A stretch of DNA of 64,000 nucleotides from Prunus persica. Taxonomy: Eukaryota > Streptophyta > Magnoliopsida > Rosales > Rosaceae. Position numbers and translations under genes: made by a program. The notes under the pieces were generated by a model. That model saw nothing but the letters and a program-made list of their open reading frames with translations, was not told where the DNA came from and ran no database searches. Every line of letters begins with the position of its first letter. The stretch's first letter is position 1. The stretch is taken from NCBI RefSeq assembly GCF_000346465.2, contig NC_034010.1, positions 24,276,570-24,340,569 of the forward strand. Direction: 5' to 3'. Positions 1-12,610 of this stretch are shown piece after piece.

Positions 1-1381
1 CCAAATAATTAGCTAAAATCACGCGAATAAATTTTTTTAAGAAGAAAGAAACCCAGACCCACTTGAATTCAAAAAGGCAATCAATTATAGAAGCTGACAC
101 AAACCAGGGAGTTCTACAAACTAAAATAAATGTAAAAAAAAAAAAACAAAGCAAAACACTGGCAAGTTCACGTTCACAGAACCACAACCATACCATACTG
201 ACTGAGAGAGACAGACGTATCTCTCTCTCTCTCCCCCTCTCTCCCCATATATATTGGTTGTGTAGACGATAAACGTACAGCAATATCTTCTCTCGCTCTG
301 TTTTCCTTTGCCTCTGTTTCTCGTTGTTTCTGGTGCTTTTCTGAAAAAGCCGGAGTCTTTTTCAAATTTTCTGCCTACCATAGTACCACTCTCGGGTTTC
401 AACAGATTCTTGAATCCCAGAAAAAATCAAATCTCCTTTTCGATTCGCGGGAAACAAAAGCAAGAATCCAAAGAACAAAAAAGGTTTACTTTTCTTTACT
501 TCTTTAGTTTTTTTGGGTGCTCTGAAGCTCCTGTAATAGCATGACACTTCTCGCCTTTGAAGATTTCCTTAGTTAATTTTTCTTTCTGGTATTCATTACG
601 TTCCTCTGAATTGTACCAGAAGACTTTATACATACTCTGTCGCATCCCTTGTTTGGTTTCCGAGAAAACCGAGGAAAAACAAAAGAAAATTTCCGATCAC
701 ATATCCTGATATCCGCTTTGCTAGTTCTTTGTTTTTCTTAAATTTTTATTACAGAATCCGGGCTTAGCTGAATTGGGTTTATTGTTTTGTTTAGGATAAT
801 GCATCAATCAGTGGTTTCAGACCTTAAGTCAGCTTTGTCTTTTCCTTTATTTTCTCGGAAACCAAACAGAGTGTAGCATGTAACATGCAGGGTCCTTTTG
901 AAAACTTCAAACTTCAGCCAGCTAGAATTTCTGCTAAATCCGTGTACCATTATGTCTCTACCAATCTGAGTGTATTCTTTTACTAAACGATTTTTAGTTT
1001 TCTCTCTATGGTATGCAATTTCATGTTTTATTTTTTTTTGGTCTTCTTTGTTATGATTTGCATTTTTGCTAGCTGTTACTGTCATGTCATTAAGCTTATT
1101 TAGCTGGCAATATAAATTTTTTATTTTTTGACTACATTCAGACGTTCTGTTAATCCCAAACAAAGAAGCCATTATCTCTACCTTCTTAGTATCAAACAAA
1201 AAAGAAAAATGTGTCCCAAGCCTAACTTTGTTCTCATCCGATTCATATTTTTTCACTGTTTTCCCAAGTAGGCCAATTGCAATTTGGAAACCCTTTAGCC
1301 TGATCAAGATTTTCATTGGTTTCTTGGTGTTTTGGGAGTTTCTGCAGAAGGTAATTGGCAGAGGAAGATTTGAAGAAGAAG
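1..1381 (+). other. Upstream/5' leader region of the AVT1-like gene
   Basis: This stretch holds no convincing coding region. It contains a CT-rich tract near 218-243 and pyrimidine-rich sequence typical of plant 5' untranslated leaders. The leader of the transporter gene probably starts here and may contain an intron, because acceptor-like TGCAG and GGCAG sites sit just before the start codon. A 170-codon minus-strand reading frame at 804-1316 is AT-rich and matches no family I know, so I do not call it. Confidence 0.4.
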
Positions 1382-1566
1382 ATGAATAACTCAGTCTCGG
1401 ATCGCAGTTTTTACATTGAGAGTGAAGATGAAGAAGATGAGGAAAAGGAATTCAACAAAAGCATAGAAGATGGAGGAAACGACTCTGATTCTTCTGAATC
1501 TTATACTGAAAATCAGCAGCAGAATATTCCCAGTTCTTACAACACCCAATGGCCTCAAAGTTACAG

Positions 1567-1614
<48 letters not shown>

Positions 1615-4600
1615 AGGCTGCTTGAAATTCTCAGCTCGTTGTATAATTTTCCATGATTCTTTCTTGTCCAGTTAGGATTTTTACCGCAGAAATATGTAGT
1701 AAAGGAAAATTTACTACTTCGATATGTAAAATTTTGTGGGAGAGTAGTGACAACATGGTTTCTGCTGGAGAAAATGAATGGTAAAATTTGTTGGATTTGG
1801 TGATAAAATCTTACTTACTGAGAATAGAACTCAAAACATGTTACTATTGCAGTGGTGATTTACAGTCAACTAAAATAATCTCCTAGAAACTCTATACAAA
1901 GTAAAAGAAATCCGTTCCAATATTGAAGTAAAGTCGGCCAAAATTTCAGTTGGGTCAACGTCAATATTTGGCTGCTTTAACATTTTGGATTGTTTAGGCC
2001 AAAAGAATAGAACTTTAATTTGGGATTATTAGGTGGTAATGTAGGATGAAAAAGTAAATTTGCTTTGTTGCTCTTTGAATCCTTCTTTTTAACTCGCTGG
2101 AAAAAGGGAGTGATTGATATGGCCAATGGCTCTATCAAAGGTCTCCACAGAAGTATAGGCTGGCTTTAGGCTTGTACTTTTGCTACAATGACTTGCTCTT
2201 TGATCTTTTTAGTTGTCTTTTTCGGCTCCATCAAATGTCTCTAGAGAAGTTTACATTGATCAGTCAAATGAATGAAATAACTGATAAAAAACTGACTGAT
2301 TTGTTATGCTATTCTGGTGATGTATTTTTTTCAATTTTAGTTCCAAATTAATACCTACTGTTTGTCATTTACTGTTTCAGGCAATCCATTGATCTGTATA
2401 GTAGTGTACCATCCCCTAGTATTGGGTTTCTGGGCACTCCTTCATTGTCAAGATTAGGAAGTTCATTTCTTTCCTCATCACTGACAAGAAGGCACACTCC
2501 CGAAACATTACCTTTCTTGACGAAACCCTCGGTACCAATAGTTGCGGATGAGCAGCAACAACAGCAACAGAGACGTAGTTCTCATTCTCTCCTTCCTCCT
2601 ATTCATTCAAGGAGGTCTTCTATTAGAAAAGATGATAAACCATCCAGGGTTTCTCATGAACATCATCCTATTTCTCGCCACAGCTCATTCACACAAGCTG
2701 TGATTAATGGTAAGTATGGGCAAAGCACATGCTATTTAATTTATTCCTGTCATTTATGTTTTGTACACACATATTTGTTCATGCAGATTATGCCTGAAAG
2801 AATTGTGCTATGTAGCACAGTTTAAGTCTAGAAATTATATCTCTGTCATCAATTAAATCTCTTTAACAATACATCAAATTCAAGTAATTTCTGGTGTTAA
2901 GCACTCTGAAGAGTGTGCTTTTGTCTATGAAATGAACATCCATGGTCGTGATTAGCTGAGTTAACTACATTTGGATTCTGATCTGCCTAGTAATTTCATA
3001 CATATTATGATAAATAGTTATTGTGCCCTAGGATGTCCAATACATAATGAGATCATACTTTTTATGTGTTCTAAATGCAAATCCAGTGAAATTATTCCAA
3101 GCAAAGGAAACCCAAATCCTGCACCTACAGACAGTTAGAGCTTCATCATGTGTCAGCAAAAAAGTTGCAGGGACCACATAGTCCAGTATGATGGTTCTAT
3201 CCTTTCAATTAAAATCAGTTTGTTGCCCTTCACATGTCTCAAGATAAAGTAGAAGCTGTCTGTTCAAAACATTCTCCACTTACCACCAAAATTCTCTTTC
3301 TACACTGCAATTTTGAGCTTGTTCTGATGCTAACATGCATATACATGACATGTTTGCAGATGCATCTTAATTTAGTATTTCAAAATCTGACCATGTTTTA
3401 GTTATTTCTTCATATCTTTGAATATTATAGAATTTGTCTGTAGATCACCACATTGCTTTGTCCTTACCCTATTGTTATCTTCATTTATGAGCTTTCGAAC
3501 AAGCAAGACTCTGTTTATTTCACATGAGTTGATGAGGTGGCTCACCCCCGATTGCACATGGTGCACATGAAAAGATCTACTAAATAAGTACTAAAACTGT
3601 ATTGGTACCAATTAACTTGTTTGGCTTGGCTTGTGTAGCTTTCAATGCAGATTTACAATTTGGATCCTTTTTTTAACTTTGACTATGAACATATTATATT
3701 GTTTGTAACATAATTCCGAGCTTGATCGTTGTCCACTCACCATTTCCTGTGATTCAGGAATCAATGTTCTTTGTGGGGTTGGAATCCTTTCCACACCATA
3801 TGCAATCAAAGAAGGAGGATGGCTTGGGCTCTCGATTTTGCTTATATTTGCAGTGCTTTCCTTCTACACTGGTTTGCTCCTGCGTCGCTGCTTGGATAGT
3901 CAGCCTGGCCTTGAAACTTACCCGGACATTGGCCAAGCTGCATTTGGTACGGGAGGACGAATCGCCATCTCGGTAAGCTTACCACATTTATATATTACTT
4001 AAAATTCTCCTTAGGTAGTTTGTATACAGAGTCATACTATTTGTACCACATTATGAATCACATCTTTGATAGAGACGAGATTCACATGCATAAATGAATC
4101 CCATCTTCATTTGTCATGTTTGAGATGTGGTTGTATAAAATTTCATCAATGTTGCTATTTCTGTCGTTTTAACAACAAATAAAGTTAAAACGTCTATTCG
4201 AGAGTTCAGTTGAATGGCTGCTATTTCTGTCGTTGTAGTGATTTGTTTTTTTGTGGGTGCAGATAATACTGTACGTGGAATTATATGTAAGTACCAGCTG
4301 GCTTCACTGAGTGAGTATTTTACTTTATTTGTGCTTCACCTATATCTATGGTTTGAAATGGAACACATGGATGGGTGGAAAAAAAGGAAGTCGGGCTCCA
4401 GTGGGGCCCACCCTCATATTCTCGGGTCCCACATCTGGATCTGATTGATTGAGTTGAGCCTATAAATTGGGTCCGCATTTTTGGATCTTATTGGTCACTT
4501 GTTCTTGACTAGCACATATCAGTGAAGTGACCATGTGGTTCTTGTCTTGGTGCTCATTTACCACAATTTCCCATTTGAATACAACAAGCTGTTCCTGGTT

Positions 4601-7600
4601 GGCTGATTGTTCAGTTCTCATTTGATCTAAAAATCCCAGTTTCCTTGAAAATTATTTTTCTTCCAATGTTCCTGAAAAGAAAAAGCTTGATGGGTTCTTT
4701 TGGGATTTTCTTTAAACTTTTTTCTGCTTCTCTTTAGGATAATGAGCATTTTTCAATGCATGAGATGATTGGAGTTCCTTAAATCATGCCAACATTAATC
4801 ATTTTCAGTATGAATGACTGTTAGGACATCACATGAGACACACTGATGTATTTTTCTGATCTCTTGAGTGCAGCATCTAATTTAAATTGCACTCAAGGCT
4901 GCCTTGAAATCCATATCTGAAGGAGGTTCTTCGCTTTTTAGGGAACTTTAGACTTTGCCATTTAGAATTTGGTATGCAGATAATGACCAAACTGGCTGTT
5001 GCTGGACAAAATTATGGATTTTCTTTTGTTAGAACCAAGCTTAAATGGTTGTTTAGCCAATGACGCACTTATCCAAATGAAGGGGTTGTTTTGTATCATA
5101 TATCCATCATCAACATTGTCATGCTGCTCTGAGGCAATGCATCAGTAATACTCGTCATTTAAATGCTTGCATTTGTAAGGATTGATCATGCACCTCTGTT
5201 AGAGCCATTAATATCACAGCCTTTGCCAGAAGACTTATGCAGCATGGAATTGCATGTTCTCAAATTAGGAGACCTGACAGGAAGAACATCCCATAATTTT
5301 TGTTGCAATTGCCATACACCTGCAACAGCGTTTCGTTTTATAGTTAGAAAAACTTATAGCTTAGATCATGTTGATCTTTAACCTTGACATTTTGAGTATT
5401 TTTGCTTAATAATTTTAAAGCACATAAATCACCTATTTTAAGTTTCCCTCTATTTGCAGGCTTGCTGCATAGAATATATAATTTTGGAGAGTGATAACTT
5501 GTCTTCACTATTTCCAAATGCGCACCTAAGTTTGGGCGGATACATGCTAGATTCTCGCATTTTATTTGCGATTTTGACCACCCTTGCTGTTCTTCCTACT
5601 GTATGGCTTCGAGACCTCAGTGTTCTTAGCTACATCTCAGGTGAGTTTGGCAATTTGAATATAATCCATGTATTCTATACATCTAAACATTCTATGAAAT
5701 GAATTTGCTTTGTCAAGCAATATTTTGATTATGAATAGGAATATCTAGACTAGTTGGCCAGACCGGTAGTGTCAAAGGTTCAAGTTTGTTGTCTATGAAC
5801 CAAGAAAAAGAGTGTTATTCGAAATTGAAGTCCTATTTGTGGCCAAAAATAGTTGAAGCTTTGGTGGCTGACAATCACGTTTAGATAGTGAATTTTCTTT
5901 ACCAGTCTTTTTTCTCTCTTGAACCTTCTGTATTCTCTTGGACTGCAGTAGACTGTTAACCAAATGCATGCTATTCTCTTGACAAATTCTTACATTTTAC
6001 TTGTTTTACTTCCAGCTGGTGGAGTTATTGCATCGATCGTGGTGGTCCTTTGCTTGTTTTGGGTTGGTCTAGTTGATGGAGTTGGCTTTGAGAACAAAGG
6101 AACACCACTGAACCTTTCAACTCTCCCTGTTGCAATGGGTCTCTATGGCTACTGCTACTCAGGACATGCTGTTTTCCCAAATATTTATACTTCATTGGCA
6201 AAACCAAACCAATACCCTGCAATCCTCTTAACATGGTAAACTAAAGATGCTCAACTATATTTCCATTTAATTTAATAATAAATTTCATCAGGATCCAGCT
6301 TTAGTTTTTTCACACTCGTACTGCTGTCTACCTTTTTGTGTGAAATTTCAAAATTCCCTTCACGTCTTACCGGAACTGCAATTATTTGTGAGCAAATGCA
6401 ACTTGTTATACTTCATTTATGTACTTAATTGATTTTTTCCGTGTAGTTTTGTGATTTGCACTATTTTGTATGGTGGAGTTGCTGTCATGGGGTACACAAT
6501 GTTTGGGGAATCAACAGCGTCACAGTTCACTCTCAACATGCCTCACGATTTGGTTGCCTCCAAGATTGCTCTGTGGACGACGGTATGCTCATGATTTTTT
6601 ATTTTATTATGGATGTTCTCTTGATGTTTTTGACTTTATTATTTGCACAATTATCAAGAGGGGAATCATGCTATTTTCCTTGTGTGTTTTGCACAACTAT
6701 CAACCAGAAAATCAACTTTTTATCCCCTCCGCCTCTGGAAAACCATGCAATTATCAAGCCTTTCCATGCAGTTGTTGATAAATATAGATTTGTTGTTTCC
6801 TTGTCCATTGGAGGTAAAGAAAACTGGGATTTGATTTTAGGTTTTAGGCTGTCGAGAGATTTTACCATTTGGCTAGTTGGCTAGTTGGCTTGTTCATTCA
6901 TGTAGCCTGTAGGAATGGTTTATCCAACTTTTTAGCACCATTTGATTTAGGCTTAAGTCAATAGATTATAGAAGGAACCAAAAATCTAGGGATGGCCTTA
7001 GGCTGCCTACAGTTCTCTTCAGCAGGTCCTTTTTATGCCTATTGTTTTTCCTTAGGCACCTCAAACATTAACTTTATGTGCTTTCTCTGTGTTGTGAACC
7101 TTTCCTTCTATACTTAGAATTAGAACCGGTGGCTAATACTATTATTGGGTATTTGTTCTTTTGCAGGTAGTCAACCCATTTACCAAATATCCTTTATTGC
7201 AAATTATGCAGATAATGAATGCCATCTGATACACCAGCACACACGCATCACACAAACAACACACACCCGTGCACAATTCATATAGTCTAGAAGGTATTTT
7301 GTGCCTTCGACAAACATCAGAAAGAAACAGTAACTCAACTCTCTGAAGCATAATGAAATTGAAGAATCATTTTTGTTTCTTTTGTGCCTATGTTGCTCAA
7401 TGTCAACGCACACACATGCGCACAAGATAAAAATCGGAAAAGACTAGATATGTTTCGCCTTAATTAGAACCACGTATGCATTAACTATATCTCCCGTCGC
7501 AATGAGTCTGGAGGAGCTGGTTCCATCAAACAAGTCCCATATATACGCGATCTTAATTAGAACGGCACTGGTTGTCTCTACCCTGGTAGTTGGTCTCTGC

Positions 7601-8320
7601 ATCCCCTTCTTTGGTAAGTCTCCCTTGAACTTTCTTTATTTATCATTTCCGTTTCATTGCCATGGAAACTGTCTTCCTATACCTTTTGTCTCTTGGTAAC
7701 CACATGTGCCACAGAGAAAAAGAGAACAGACATTAGATAGACAGGGAACAGCAGCATCTCACTTGGCACGCTACATTCACCATTACCATACTGTTACAAC
7801 TTCAATTTTAACTTATCGCAGGTCTGGTGATGTCGTTCATCGGATCTTTATTCACAATGCTTGTAGTAAGTTTTCCTTTGTATTTGATTACAAGAAATAT
7901 ATTTTCAAATTTCAAATATCAATCTATGAGTTAAGTTACACTATATTAACAAAATATAATGTTTGCAGACCTTGATACTTCCTTGTGCTTGTTATCTGAG
8001 TATCCTGAGAGGGCGAGTAACTCGGCTTCAGGTATGTCTGTTTCATACGCTTGTTAACATTGGTTTTGTCAAAATAGGCAAACAAGAAGCACAATCACAT
8101 TGTTACATAGAAAAGTGCTTCATATAATTTCAATGTTGATCAAAGAATGTGAATTCCAAACCAACTCGTTAACATTTTAATCTGCTCTTTTTTTTTTTTT
8201 TTTTTTTCCTGCGATTGCCAGGCAACACTTTGTATTATAATCATTATAGTAGGTGTTGTATCGTCTTCCTTTGGAACGTATTCGGCGGTTTCGAAGATTG
8301 TTCAGAGCTTGATTCACTGA
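1382..8320 (+). CDS. AVT1-type vacuolar amino-acid transporter (AAAP family), 12 exons
   Basis: Exons: 1382-1566, 2381-2709, 3758-3972, 4263-4286, 5460-5640, 6016-6235, 6447-6582, 7167-7186, 7474-7613, 7822-7865, 7969-8031, 8222-8320, giving 551 residues. Residues 1 to about 165 form an acidic, Ser/Gln-rich hydrophilic tail (EDEEDEEKE near residue 15), typical of AVT1 proteins. From about 168 ([20 protein letters not shown]) the protein is a run of hydrophobic helices matching the amino acid/auxin permease fold; further marks are [10 protein letters not shown] and VNPFTKYALT. AVT1 members are known to move neutral amino acids across the tonoplast by proton exchange; substrate and membrane here are inferred from family. 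I chose ATG 1382 because it is the first ATG of the frame. All introns are GT-AG except the AT-AC intron 7187-7473. Two exons are very small (24 and 20 nt). Which AVT1 paralogue this is cannot be settled. Confidence 0.92.
1569..1611. repeat. (TC)n microsatellite at the start of AVT1 intron 1
   Basis: About 21 uninterrupted TC repeats begin three bases after the exon 1 end, directly behind the splice donor. Length variation here would change donor-proximal intron sequence but not the coding frame. Confidence 0.9.
7187..7473 (+). other. U12-type AT-AC intron in the AVT1-like gene
   Basis: The intron starts ATATCCTTT, a full match to the minor-spliceosome 5' splice-site consensus, and ends AC. 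A branch-site-like CGCCTTAAT lies at 7456-7464, with the likely branch A 10 nt before the 3' end, the distance expected for U12 introns. Splicing here gives ACC-AAG-TAT, restoring the conserved VNPFTKYALT reading. I found no GT-AG alternative that joins the flanking exons in frame. Confidence 0.88.
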
Positions 8321-9189
8321 AGTTTTTGGGACATTTTCTTGGAACAGTGAGAGAGAACATGATTATTAATGTATTGTGGATCCTTAGAGAGTATATATAC
8401 TCTCTTGGTGTTCATTTCCAGTTTTGAGCCATCTTTGAATTTGTTGTATCATGCAATAAATCCTGTCTTGTTTCCATTATTATTTGCAGTAATATTACAT
8501 TTTTTTTATAATAAAAAATATTACTAACTAGATGCTTCCATATTTCTGTTAGTAAGACTCTGCATCGGTCTTGTCAAGTAAGAGGAGGCTCTCTTTATAA
8601 AAATCACCATCGCTAGACTGATATCCAGAAATCCCTAGTTTTTTGAACTGTTTGCTCAGAAGGTCCAGTGATACTAGTTCCTTCCTTGATTTACATAATG
8701 TAGTAATTCTCATACACATTATAGTAATTCTCATATACTTACTCTTACTCACCAATTTACATTATAGAAAGAGTAAGTAATTCTTTTTGCCAGCCACATA
8801 TACTACAGGAAGAATCATTCGTTAGAACCAAACGGGAAAGAATCATCCATTAGCATTTTCTTTTTCATGAACTAAACGGGGCCTTAGTCACAAGCCAGAC
8901 AAAGAACTACATTTTGGTTACACACTTTTTAAACATAACATATGCAATTGTTGCTCATCCAAGAAGGATAAATATTCTATTACTTTTTTACTGACATTTT
9001 TTATAAAAGAAAAGGCTGTAGTATTCATTGTTGGTATTTCTATGTAGAGGAGGGTTAGCGTCGGTTGCGTGTGGGCGGGTGATGAAATATGGGCTGATTG
9101 TGTCAGCCGTTGATGTATGTTGGTTTTGTATAGGACCTACATTCATCAATGGCTTAGATTTTGTCACATGTACAGAGTACCAAAAATCA
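8321..9189. other. Intergenic: AVT1 3' end and spacer
   Basis: The first 150 bases are probably the AVT1 3' untranslated region, with AATAAA-like sequence near 8455. The rest is AT-rich spacer with no gene I can support. Confidence 0.5.
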
Positions 9190-9310
9190 TACTAACTTAT
9201 CATTTGGGCAAGAGACTTGTAGTTAGGAGCAGTTACTTATGCACCTACAGTCTTATATTCAAATTTCTCTCCTTAATATTGCTTGTATATAAATTTTTTT
9301 TAAAAGCAAG
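9190..9310 (+). mobile_element. SINE-like remnant
   Basis: A CTTGTAGTT head and a tail reading CCTTAATATTGCTTGTATA followed by T/A-rich sequence match the layout of the copy at 14375-14490. The A-box region is poorly preserved. This is probably a decayed tRNA-derived retroposon. Confidence 0.4.
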
Positions 9311-9905
9311 CCGCGCGGCTATACTATATATAAAAAAAAGACACGACTAGCGATTTGGCGCCACGTGTCAAAAAACGTATAAACGCGTGGCTATACTATT
9401 TATAAAATAACTATATATATAAAAAAAATAAAAAATACCAGAGTAAAGCCGCGCGGCTGTACCCATTTTTAAAATCCCAAGTATAGCCGTACCCAGCGAT
9501 TTGGCGCCAGTCAAACAAATTATAGCCGAACGGCTCTACTATTTATACAAAAACTGAAAAAAGCGACCCCAGTAAAGCCGTGCGGCTATACGCATTTTAT
9601 ATATTAAAAAACCCAAGTATAGCCGCACGGCTACACTATTTATAAAACAAAGACTACTAAAAAAAAAGACATGCCGAGTGCCTGCCTAGAGATTCGGGGC
9701 TACATGTCCAAAACAGTTTGGGAAAAAATTTAGAGTACAGCCGTGCAGCGATACTCATTTTTTTAGAGTACAGCCGTGCAGCGATACTCATTTTTTAAAA
9801 AAAAATCGGAGTATAGCCGCGCGGCTAGACTATTTATAGAACTAAAAAGGGAGGGATTCGACGCCACGTGTTAAAAAGTATAGTCGTACGGAGATATTAT
9901 TTATA
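9309..9905. repeat. Degenerate repeat block of GC-rich palindromes (AGCCGCGCGGCT type)
   Basis: In otherwise AT-rich DNA the 12-base palindrome AGCCGCGCGGCT or close variants recur at about 9309, 9447, 9524, 9576, 9621 and 9815, with weaker copies near 9381, 9485, 9738 and 9879. Most are followed by TATACTATTTATAAAA-like sequence. A second motif, GATTTGGCGCCACGTGTC, recurs near 9353, 9497, 9690 and 9855, so the block looks like decayed tandem units of roughly 140-195 bp. A 32-base direct repeat lies at about 9730-9796. Two copies carry the G-box core CACGTG. The block ends about 430 bp before the thioredoxin start and may act as upstream promoter sequence. Confidence 0.75.
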
Positions 9906-10068
9906 AAAAAACTAAAATTGAAAATATTAATAATAATAAAAACCAATCATTTGGGCCTTGTGCAAAGAAAAAAAAAATCGGCTATCTTTAACTGGGCTAA
10001 GTGTGTGTGTTTGGGCCTCCATCAGACGCCAAAAACAAAAAGCAAAAAGAGAACCAAAAACAAAAAAA

Positions 10069-10419
10069 ATGGCGGCTGTTACATTGGTTCTTAACGAACT
10101 TCAGTCTGACGTCACTTCAGCAAATCTGACCGTACCCGCTGGATCGAACAGTCCGGGTGTCTTTTATTCCGTTGGTTTGGTCAGGCCATGTGGGTCCCGC
10201 TACCCTCCAGCCACTAATCCCGTCAGGCGCCGCTATTTTCCGTGCGGCCAAACACTCCCTTCCGCCGTCACCTCAAATCCTCTGTCCACGGTCCTAAATA
10301 ATCCCAAGTCGACAGTTGCTTTCTCTTTCTGTTCGGCATGTCCGTGGTACCTACCCACCCTGCTCTCAGACACCTGGGAACCAGGGCCTCACGTGACCCT
10401 CCAACTTCACCCGAACTGA
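10069..10419 (+). other. Upstream reading frame overlapping the thioredoxin start
   Basis: An ATG in strong plant context (A-rich leader, then ATGGCGGCT) opens a 116-codon frame that ends at 10417-10419. It overlaps the thioredoxin start codon at 10338 in a different frame. The translation matches nothing I recognise. It may be a regulatory upstream reading frame, or the true N-terminus may be joined to the main frame by splicing that I could not identify. Confidence 0.4.
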
Positions 10420-12610
10420 AAATTTCGATCCTGAGCTTCAGGCTCAGAGGGCCAACTCGCTACCCATCGTCTTCAAATCCTCTGGTCTTTTCCCGTAAAT
10501 TTGATGAAATTCGGCGTCCAATTAGGGCCGTAAATGCTCTGAGCCAAGAAGGGTCGTTGCAAGAGCTCGATGATACGCCGGTCTCGGTGGCGCTCGTGCC
10601 GATTTCCGGCGAGACCCAGTTCGACCGGGTCATGGCCCAAGCGCAGCAGCTGGAGGAATCGGTCGTTGTCGTTTGGTACGTATCTGGGTTGTGATGGGAT
10701 TTTGATTTGTTGAGGTTTTTGGGTTTTTGTTTGGTGGGTTCTTTTCATTTGGGTTTGTTTGGTTGCTGAGAAATGTAGGGAGAGAAAAAGATGGAGGCTT
10801 TGACTTGCGTTTCCATGCTTAAGTGAAAGGAAATGCATAAAACTTTATTGGGAACTTGTGATTGGGTTGTGATTAAATTTTGCAAGCAGAGCAGTACTTC
10901 ACTTCTTCCATTGTTCAGAAATTTTATGATTTGGCATTAAGAAATTGGTAGATTTTCCTTCTTTGAAATGAAACTTCAATTGAAATGTCTCTGTAGGATG
11001 GCAAGCTGGTGCAGAAAATGTATATATTTGAAACCAAAATTGGAGAAGCTGGCAGCTGAGTATTATCCAAGGTTAGTTTGGCACTAGTTCACCCTCTATC
11101 CAGTAGTATAAATTATAAATCATTTTCACATTGAAACTTCAGAACATTGATATGTCCCTCTATTTAAGTTCAATTTTTCTGAGTTCCATCTATGCGTGCA
11201 TTAATGAAGAGGTTTTGAATCAACTTAAATCTGCATTCTTTTAGTTTGCCAATTGTCAAACTCTACTAAAATTCTGATGAGCCATTCATGGAGATAATAG
11301 AATAAAGCTTCAAACTCTACTAAAATGCTTGCCCTTCTGATATCCCTGCCCTTGTAGAAGCATCATTCCTGGTGCTCAACTTATGATAATGTAACGGTGA
11401 GATTTCCATACGCAGTCTGCAAAAGTGGCATTAAAATTATAATAGAAAAATAAATGTGTAAAAAAGGCAGAACAAATTGACACACATTAAATCTCTCATT
11501 TGTATATACAGATGAGTATTTTAAAGCAAAGTGAAACTTGTCATGCATTCATGTATGTAAAGAATTACATACATGTGTACATATGCATTCTGTGTGCTTA
11601 GATAATTCAATAGTATGTTATTGTTCTTGCTGGATTGTAACTCTGCAGTGGAGAATAAATCTAAATCTTAATTAATTTCATGTAGATTGTGGTTCTATTC
11701 TGTTGATGTCAATTCAGTTCCTCACAAGCTTGTTGCTCGTGCTGAGGTCACTGTAAGTTTTTCATCTCACTTGGAAGAATATGTCAGTATGGTTTGTATT
11801 TGAATGGAAGTAGGGTCATGTAAGTTTGGGCTGAACGTCAATTGTGAAGTGTATAGCTTCATGGTAATGAGTAAAAGCCAAATATCCAAAATCTTCTGTG
11901 GGATATGGACATGGCTTTTTCGTCATTAGCTATGGAAATCTTAGTAACTGATCAGTGAAGTGATATGTAGTCTTCATAAGTTTGTGGTTTTGACTTTTGA
12001 GTTAGTTTGGTAGTTGTGGACATCATTTGAAGTTAATGTTGTTTGCACTTCACGTGCAAGTGAGAGGGAGGGAGGTGGGGGTGACTTGCAAAGCTATATG
12101 AGTTTTGAACTTTGTTAGCTCCACCAATGCTATCTAGGTCATCTTTATATGATTAAGTCTTTACTATAATCCCATGTATCTTGTGCTCTGCATTTTAAAG
12201 CCATCCTTTTTTTCTTTTCTTTCCGGTGCATCACATGATGGGTTTCCAAATTCTGTATTTCTGTGATCATACAACCATGGGAATTCTTAAACTTGTCAAT
12301 TGTATTATTTTTGCCTTGCTTCAGTCATATATGTGAGAAGATGTTCACTGACAGTTGTGTTTTTTTGTGCTATTTACACCGTGGGCTTTCATATCTGTGC
12401 AGAAGATGCCAACTATACAGGTAAATCCTCTTTGACGAACTTGGGATGTTTTTCCTCCCCCTTTCTATTTTCTTCTTCGTAGTAATCAGGATGATTATGT
12501 TACAGCTGTGGAAAGACGGCAAGAAACAAGCTGAGGTGATCGGTGGTCACAAAGCATATTTAGTCGTTAATGAAGTTCGTGACATGATTGAAAATGAGGA
12601 TGACACGTGA
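10338..12610 (+). CDS. Chloroplast thioredoxin-like protein with WCRKC active site (thioredoxin-like 3 type)
   Basis: Exons: 10338-10675, 10997-11071, 11686-11752, 12403-12420, 12506-12610, giving 200 residues. Residues 1 to about 75 are Ser/Arg/Pro-rich with few acidic residues, as in a plastid transit peptide. A thioredoxin fold follows: active site WCRKC at 117-121 in MASWCRKC, and the cis-proline motif KMPT around residue 163. WCRKC proteins are plant-specific atypical thioredoxins with a charged CRKC centre in place of CGPC. Their role is thought to be redox tuning of stromal targets; the partner is not known from this sequence. The start is the first ATG in the thioredoxin frame, but the better-context ATG at 10069 lies in another frame, so the N-terminus is less certain than the rest. 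The 18-nt exon encodes exactly KMPTIQ. Confidence 0.88.

Noticed and set aside
804..1316. 170-codon minus-strand reading frame
   Set aside because: It lies in the leader region of the transporter gene, is AT-rich, and has no recognisable domain or splice context.
7167..7473. GT-AG splicing of the short AVT1 exon using the GTATTTTGTG site near 7292
   Set aside because: Reading through from 7167 meets a stop before any useful donor, and no combination restores the conserved KYALT sequence.
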